Assembly (NCBI GenBank): GCA_030407085.1
Contig: CM059584.1
Location: 5,022,001 to 5,086,000, forward strand
Source of the DNA: Trichopria drosophilae
Taxonomy: Eukaryota > Arthropoda > Insecta > Hymenoptera > Diapriidae
Direction: 5' to 3'
Length of the DNA stretch: 64,000 nt
In this document: positions 58,830 to 64,000 of the stretch, piece after piece
Layout: every line of letters starts with the position of its first letter
Position numbering within the stretch: the stretch's first letter is position 1
Program-made: the position numbers and the translations under genes
Notes under the pieces: generated by a model
The model's database searches: none
The model's input: only the letters and a program-made list of their open reading frames with translations
Told to the model about the DNA's origin: nothing

Positions 58830-59450
58830 AGAGCAAACTGTTTGGTTGTCATGACTAAACCGGTCGGTTATCGGAATAAAGCGGAGCCAAATTCATGCGG
58901 TTGGGACGATAAATTCGTATTATTCAAACAAAATATTATTTTTATTTCGGTTTTCGAGCTTAAATTAAATAAATACATTAAATTGTAACAATATTCACAT
59001 TTAGATCTTTTGAGTGATATTCAATCTTTTATTTGCTTATTTTTCCAATCAAACATATTTAGGCGCCACAACGAATAATTTCAAATACTTCGAAAACCGA
59101 AATACCTAGTTCCAATAACAAGAATTCCGTGAAATTCACTTTGGAAATTGCGTAGAGACTCCGATTATAATTGTAGAATATCGGCTGCATTCAAATTAAA
59201 ATTGATTTCAATATTCCAACCCCTTTTCACAAACATTTCCCGAATAATGTAATTTCATAAAATATGCAGATACTATGTGAAAATCTCACATTTCAACAAA
59301 TAGAATTGCTGCATTCGATGATATTTTATGTAGCCATCATCATCCCGCAATCATTTTTGCCATACCGAAGTTAAATTTTAAAAAACTTATGAGCTATAAA
59401 AAGAACTTTTAAAAAGATGTATAATTTTATTGTGAAAGACTTTTTCCAAA
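58830..59450. other. AT-rich non-coding stretch
   Basis: No gene, RNA or repeat recognised. Confidence 0.4.
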
Positions 59451-59452
59451 TA

Positions 59453-59647
59453 CAGTATATTCCCGTCTAGTTATATTTGTCTGTCGCCGCTCTCTATTCC
59501 CCCACCTTGCGGGCTGGGGCCTCAGGAAGGGACTGCTGTGATGTCACGGAGAGTGGGAAAAGCGACACTCCCCTTCTTTTGACAAATATAAGGAGACGGG
59601 AGGGGAAGGCGCGGAACCGATCGGACAAATATACCGGGACTCTACTG
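59453..59647. mobile_element. 195-bp Tc1/mariner-type MITE
   Basis: TA at both ends (59451-59452, 59648-59649) flanks imperfect terminal repeats, CAGTATATTCCCG on the left and the complement of CGGGACTCTACTG on the right, each continuing into TATATTTGTC. CAGT starts and TA targets fit Tc1/mariner elements. The interior is GC-rich compared with the surroundings. A second copy lies at 59831-60010. Confidence 0.75.
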
Positions 59648-59830
59648 TAATGAAAACAATAGAATAATCAACATTATACATATAAGCTAAAATAAAAAAT
59701 ATCACATCCTAACTTTTACCTGCTCCTTACACCGACCCTAAACAATTGAAACGCTATTCGAGATTGAAGTGACAATTTTGACAATTCTACTAGTAATTCT
59801 GCACGTTGTCATTCTTGAAATAAATCAAAC

Positions 59831-60010
59831 ACTGGCAATCTACGTGTCGCCGTTCTCGTTTTCCCCCACTTTGCAAGCTGGGCCTCAGGAAGGGCCTGCT
59901 GTGACGGCACAAACGTAACGCTACTGAGGGGAGTGGGAGAAGCCGCGCTCCCCATCTGTTGGTAAATGTAACGAGAAATGATGGGAAGTCGATTCCGAGA
60001 CTCTACAGTA
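59831..60010. mobile_element. Second, damaged copy of the 59453 MITE
   Basis: In the same orientation, it shares GTCGCCG, a CCCCCAC(T/C)TTGC-like block, GGGCCTCAGGAAGGG and a terminal GACTCTACAG-TA. The left terminus is eroded. Divergence between the copies is considerable, so tandem duplication of a young element is unlikely. Two independent insertions or an old duplication are possible. Confidence 0.7.
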
Positions 60011-60289
60011 TAACCTGCGAAACTCTATTCCTTCATTTCCTTGCAACAAACCGCACCTGAAAAATCTCAGTAACGCTGAACCTCTTCCCTAGAAGAGAAT
60101 GCACATTTGCTCCATCTTTTCAGTCGCACTGATCGGTTTTTTGCCGAATGCATTCTTGACATTCTGTGCGCAATGCCATTTTCATCAGTTTTCAATAATT
60201 TTGAAATTCTTTATTCAAAATTTGTGGAATAAACGCATGGTCTAATCAAATTCATGAAAATTCGATCAAACTTGTCCTAATCAATTTTT

Positions 60290-60770
60290 TCCGTAGTTTC
60301 TCGCACGCTCCTCTCGTTCTCGTCGTCATGCCGGGAAGAGATAATTTCAATTTCCACGTCCGATCATTCAGCCGCGAGTACAAAGTCCTGTAAAATGGTC
60401 AATCGATTGGTGAAGCAAAAAAAAAAGCGAAGAAGCGCATAGAGAGCCGTAAACGCGACCGTCTAGTTGGAACACAACGCGCGTGCAAACGAGCTCGGGA
60501 TTCCGGAATAGCCGATAATTGTCACTAGCGCGACAGGGCGCATGTGCGAAAAGGGTTTGCAGACTAGGCGCGAATCACTTATGTATAACCATGGTAGAGA
60601 TCGCTTCTCCGAAATTCGTTTATCCTGGCGAGTCATTACACCTTTTACGGCTGAACACCATCGTAAAGTCGCTCCATACGGTTTGCAATTTACCCTCGTA
60701 AATATGCGTAATAGGAAAATTCGACCTGCGTATTATCCACGCGAAACTAGTGCGTATGTCCAAATATGAC
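60290..60770. other. GC-richer unique block
   Basis: Less AT-rich, non-repetitive, with CpG-containing words (GCGCGTGCAAACG, CTAGGCGCGAATC). Frames at 60519-60769 overlap in different phases and strands and are not recognised. It could be a promoter or conserved non-coding block. Confidence 0.25.
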
Positions 60771-61039
60771 TTTAAAAAATATCGATCACTTTGAAATAAC
60801 AAATTTTCTACATAAAATAAAGTGTCTTGTTAACTAACATATCCCATTTTTTAATGCAGCGGATCCTTGATCTTAAATATGAAAAAGCTGTTAGTTTCAA
60901 AACAATAAGTTATTGAATTATTAATAGTTAATCCAAACGAGAGTTTTATAATTTGAAGGGGCTCACCAAATATTAAATTAACTTGGATAGCCAAATAATT
61001 AATTTCAAACAACAATTATTCGGTATGAAGGGTCTGATT

Positions 61040-61640
61040 TAAGTATGACCTTGAAAGTGACCTTGACTTTTTTTACATGGGAACCTCTACTTTTGTCAAC
61101 ATTATCAAAAAGAGCATAAAATTCTCAGTTCTCACGAAATGATTATTTAATATTCTTTAAACTGACGTTCAGAAGGTCAAATGTGGAAAGTCGTAATATT
61201 TATACTCGAAAAAATGCGGTTCTGGTAAAGTCTTCAGTTGACCTTGAAATTGTCATGAAAATATTCACTTATATTAGTCACCAAGTATACTTATATTATT
61301 CACCAACACTTTTCTCTAAAACACTTTCTCAAAATATTACAATTTTTAGCATTTTACCTTCTCAAGGTCATTTTAGAAAGTTATAAATATTTATTTGGAA
61401 CGTAAATTTCCTTGCTCTTCTCACGTCTGGTGTCAAAAGTAGTGGTTCCCACTACTTAACACATTTTAACCTTGAAATAACCTTGAAATTAGAACTTAAG
61501 AACAAAATCAATATGCTTTTTTTTTTAAGAACTTTTACCAGAAACACTTTTCTTTAAAACATTTTACAAAATGATGCCGCTTTCCACATTTGACCTTCTA
61601 AAGGTCTTCTGAGAGAATTATAAATTAACTAATAAAACCT
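61040..61640. repeat. Diverged tandem repeat with TGACCTTGA motifs
   Basis: Exact TGACCTTGA at 61046-61054, 61058-61066 and 61239-61247, and its complement at 61362-61370. Variants lie near 61170, 61471, 61483 and 61589. A CACTTTTCTCTAAAACACTT-like and then ACCTTCT(C/A)AAGGTC block recurs about 240 bp apart (near 61310 and 61545), and AGAAGGTCAAATGTGGAAAG near 61170 recurs inverted near 61580. Related sequence lies at 4930-6720. Confidence 0.6.
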
Positions 61641-64000
61641 TAGTGACCCATACAATCGCGAAAGGTTGTGTCAAATAAAAATGTGCATGATATCAACTTA
61701 GTAGTTTTGTTCTAAACTTGCTGATAATTAACATATTCGTTACTTTGATATCGAGAAACATTAAAGGCATATTTTTAAGGTATACTTTGAAATTTTTATT
61801 AATCTTCATGACTTAAGAGTATATTTGACTCATAGGAAAATTTGTTCTAAACGGTTATGGTTATTTTACTTGATTAGAATATCCAGACTTTGACTTGGCA
61901 GATAGCAATTGCTTTTGCTGTTTGGTTTATATTAGGGTAATAATGATTGGCATTGCAATGAACTGATAATTAATTTGTATTTAAGAAAGGAAATATAAAG
62001 ATTAATGGACACTTTTTAATAATCCTTTTTGTATATGAAACAAATCGCAACTTTTCAATAATATCACTTTATCTTTTTTCTGAATCCATGAAACGAAAGT
62101 CAACAAAGAGTAAGGCTGGTAATAGCTGCTTTCTTTTTAGAAAGATAAATAATAAATAAAATTGCCAATAATTCAAATTTTACAATTGTCGTTCAAAGAA
62201 GTGTCTGATTTCTTGCAGGCCACATCTATCTGAATTCTTTTGAGTCGTGAATTTAAAAAGTACCTATCAATTTTCTTTCAATCGGTTTCAATTGAATAAA
62301 AAAGAATTCAGTAAGTTGACCTATTTAAAACTATTACATATCGGAGATATCTAATATTCGTCGATGTCGAATGCACTAAAAGGACCTAGAAATAATTTCT
62401 ACTAATTAAAGTAGTGATGACAACAAAATGCGATAAATTTTCTTACTTTAGAGAATAAATGGAATACATTTATATATATATATGTCTAATAATTAAAATA
62501 TCTTCACTTTAGTAAATAATTTAATAAATTTAAGTTCAAACTGGAGGAAAAACATAATTATTAAAAATTATTGCCTGCGTTAGACTACAAACACGTTTGT
62601 TATCATATAGAATGAATCGGATGTAATTTTTATTGATTCGTTTTACTGGTATAATATTCCAGACTCATATAGTACAAATGCAGAAACTTTTTATTTTTCA
62701 ACAAGTTCGAAATCCAAGAATGCAATTAACATTTTGTCGATATTGCAGTACAGTTTCATAAATAAAATTTATTACATAATTATAAATCATCGATACATTA
62801 ACGCTTTGTCCAGTTTCAAACAATTTTATAAAATATTCATCGCAATTTGATTCAATAAAAACATAATTACGAACACTGGCAATTTAGAAGATACGAACCA
62901 TTTTGTTATTGATTTTTCGTTGAAAGTGTAGAATTTTACATGAAGAATATTCAATAAATGTTAATAAATTTCATTTATTCTTTGTTGTGGCTAATCGACC
63001 GTCGCGATGGCAAAATTAAAAATCGAAAATCAATACTATATAACTTGCATATTACATTGGGATATTCGTTCCTTTAAAGACAGATGTCGATATTAAGCTT
63101 AAAATATATGCGGTATTTCCCAATCCATTGAAATGTATACAGCAGAAACGGAGGTTGCTTTTAAATCGTCTTTGGTGTAATAACTAAATGGTTTGTGTCA
63201 ATTAAAAGCTTAGTTAAATTCAGTGTAATTAATTTCGAGTACTGGGAGTTTAAGAAAAGAGCAAATATATCTTGCATTTAATTTATTTAGGAAAAATAAA
63301 CTGTTGGATTAATAATTTTGTGCAGATTATGACAGAAATGAGGAAAAGTAGTCGCTTACGGAATAATTAATTAATCGAAAGGAATAATTAATCAAAAAGG
63401 TCTGAACCAAAGCGTATAAAATGTGAAATTTAACATTTATTTTATACATAAAAAGATATAAGTCCTATTTAGATAAAGTAAGCTTGTAGTTAAAAATGCA
63501 TTGATATAAAATAATTAATTGAAAGTGGAAACTTCATCTACTATTAAATTGAGAACAATTAGAAAAAAAAGTAGAAACCTAAAAGTATGTCGGCGATATT
63601 TTCCTGTCTGTATTATAAATAAATGTATAATATTGAAGTAATAAAAGTGGAAAATCAGTATTTTGAAAATATTTTATACTTTTGTCAATGATATAAATAT
63701 TTATAGCATTTAAAATTCGACATTGTAGTGCATAATTTAGAAGAAATGAATAACAAATTTTGTGGGAATCATATAATACATATTTTTTTCAAACAGAACT
63801 AGTGCTTTTGTTTTGAAACAATTATTTTGTTATCTCAAACTCAATGAGATCCACAATATACAAATCCATCTTCCGATGTTTATGTAAAGGAATCAGTAAA
63901 ATGGAATATCATTTCAAGAATACTTTTTTTAAAAAATGTTGTGATATTATGAATAACAATTCAATAATGTTAAACTATAATTTTTTAAAACATATATCAT
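61641..64000. other. AT-rich non-coding stretch
   Basis: Continuous AT-rich DNA with a short TA microsatellite near 62470-62483. No gene, RNA, repeat family or transposon end recognised up to the window edge. Confidence 0.4.

Overview
The window looks like intergenic, repeat-laden chromosomal DNA from an animal, most likely an insect. It is AT-rich throughout by eye, almost every reading frame is closed, and there is no operon-like gene packing. It carries relics of piggyBac, Tc1/mariner-like and non-LTR elements and a short tract of the insect-type telomere repeat (CCTAA on the plus strand). The order cannot be fixed from the sequence. No intact protein-coding gene, rRNA, canonical tRNA or CRISPR array was recognised.

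From 1 to 13 kb there are two copies of an unclassified dispersed repeat (371-785 and 11859-12232), TTAA-bounded piggyBac-like palindromes (1619-2513, 8178-9458), an array of 121-bp units arranged in inverted arms (6921-7560), and a small inverted-repeat transposon (7561-8137). A GC-richer island (9919-10562) ends at another piggyBac-like terminus. From 13 to 20 kb there is a ~62-bp minisatellite, a further TTAA-type palindrome (15968-17046), two short foldback elements, a 5'-truncated non-LTR retrotransposon on the minus strand (18730-19525) and an exact 59-bp palindrome. From 22 to 28 kb there are a broken piggyBac transposase tail (23624-23968), a broken RNase H segment of a second non-LTR element (24032-24770) and a 1.27-kb palindrome.

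From 30 to 40 kb there are long terminal inverted repeats (31317-33088), a 97-bp direct repeat with one mismatch between copies, a foldback element built from ~15-bp units (38616-39050) and a second non-LTR 3' end with a poly(A) tail (39842-39960). From 42 to 54 kb there are a 607-bp foldback element carrying two divergent tRNA-like promoters (42330-42936), a TA-flanked mariner-like element (43411-44387), several arrays of short hairpin units, another long palindrome (50396-51140) and a tRNA-like sequence followed by a T run (53471-53546). From 54 to 64 kb there are a second 121-bp-unit palindrome, three small inverted-repeat elements, a region rich in TGACCTTGA motifs, and several unique GC-richer blocks that could be regulatory.

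The main theme is palindromes. About fifteen inverted-repeat structures from 59 bp to 1.8 kb sit in 64 kb. They are non-autonomous, and the only transposase-related coding traces are decayed. The most unusual item is the foldback element with a tRNA-like A-box/B-box core in each arm. Next come the foldbacks whose arms are themselves tandem arrays of short units or repeated 6-8-bp palindromes.
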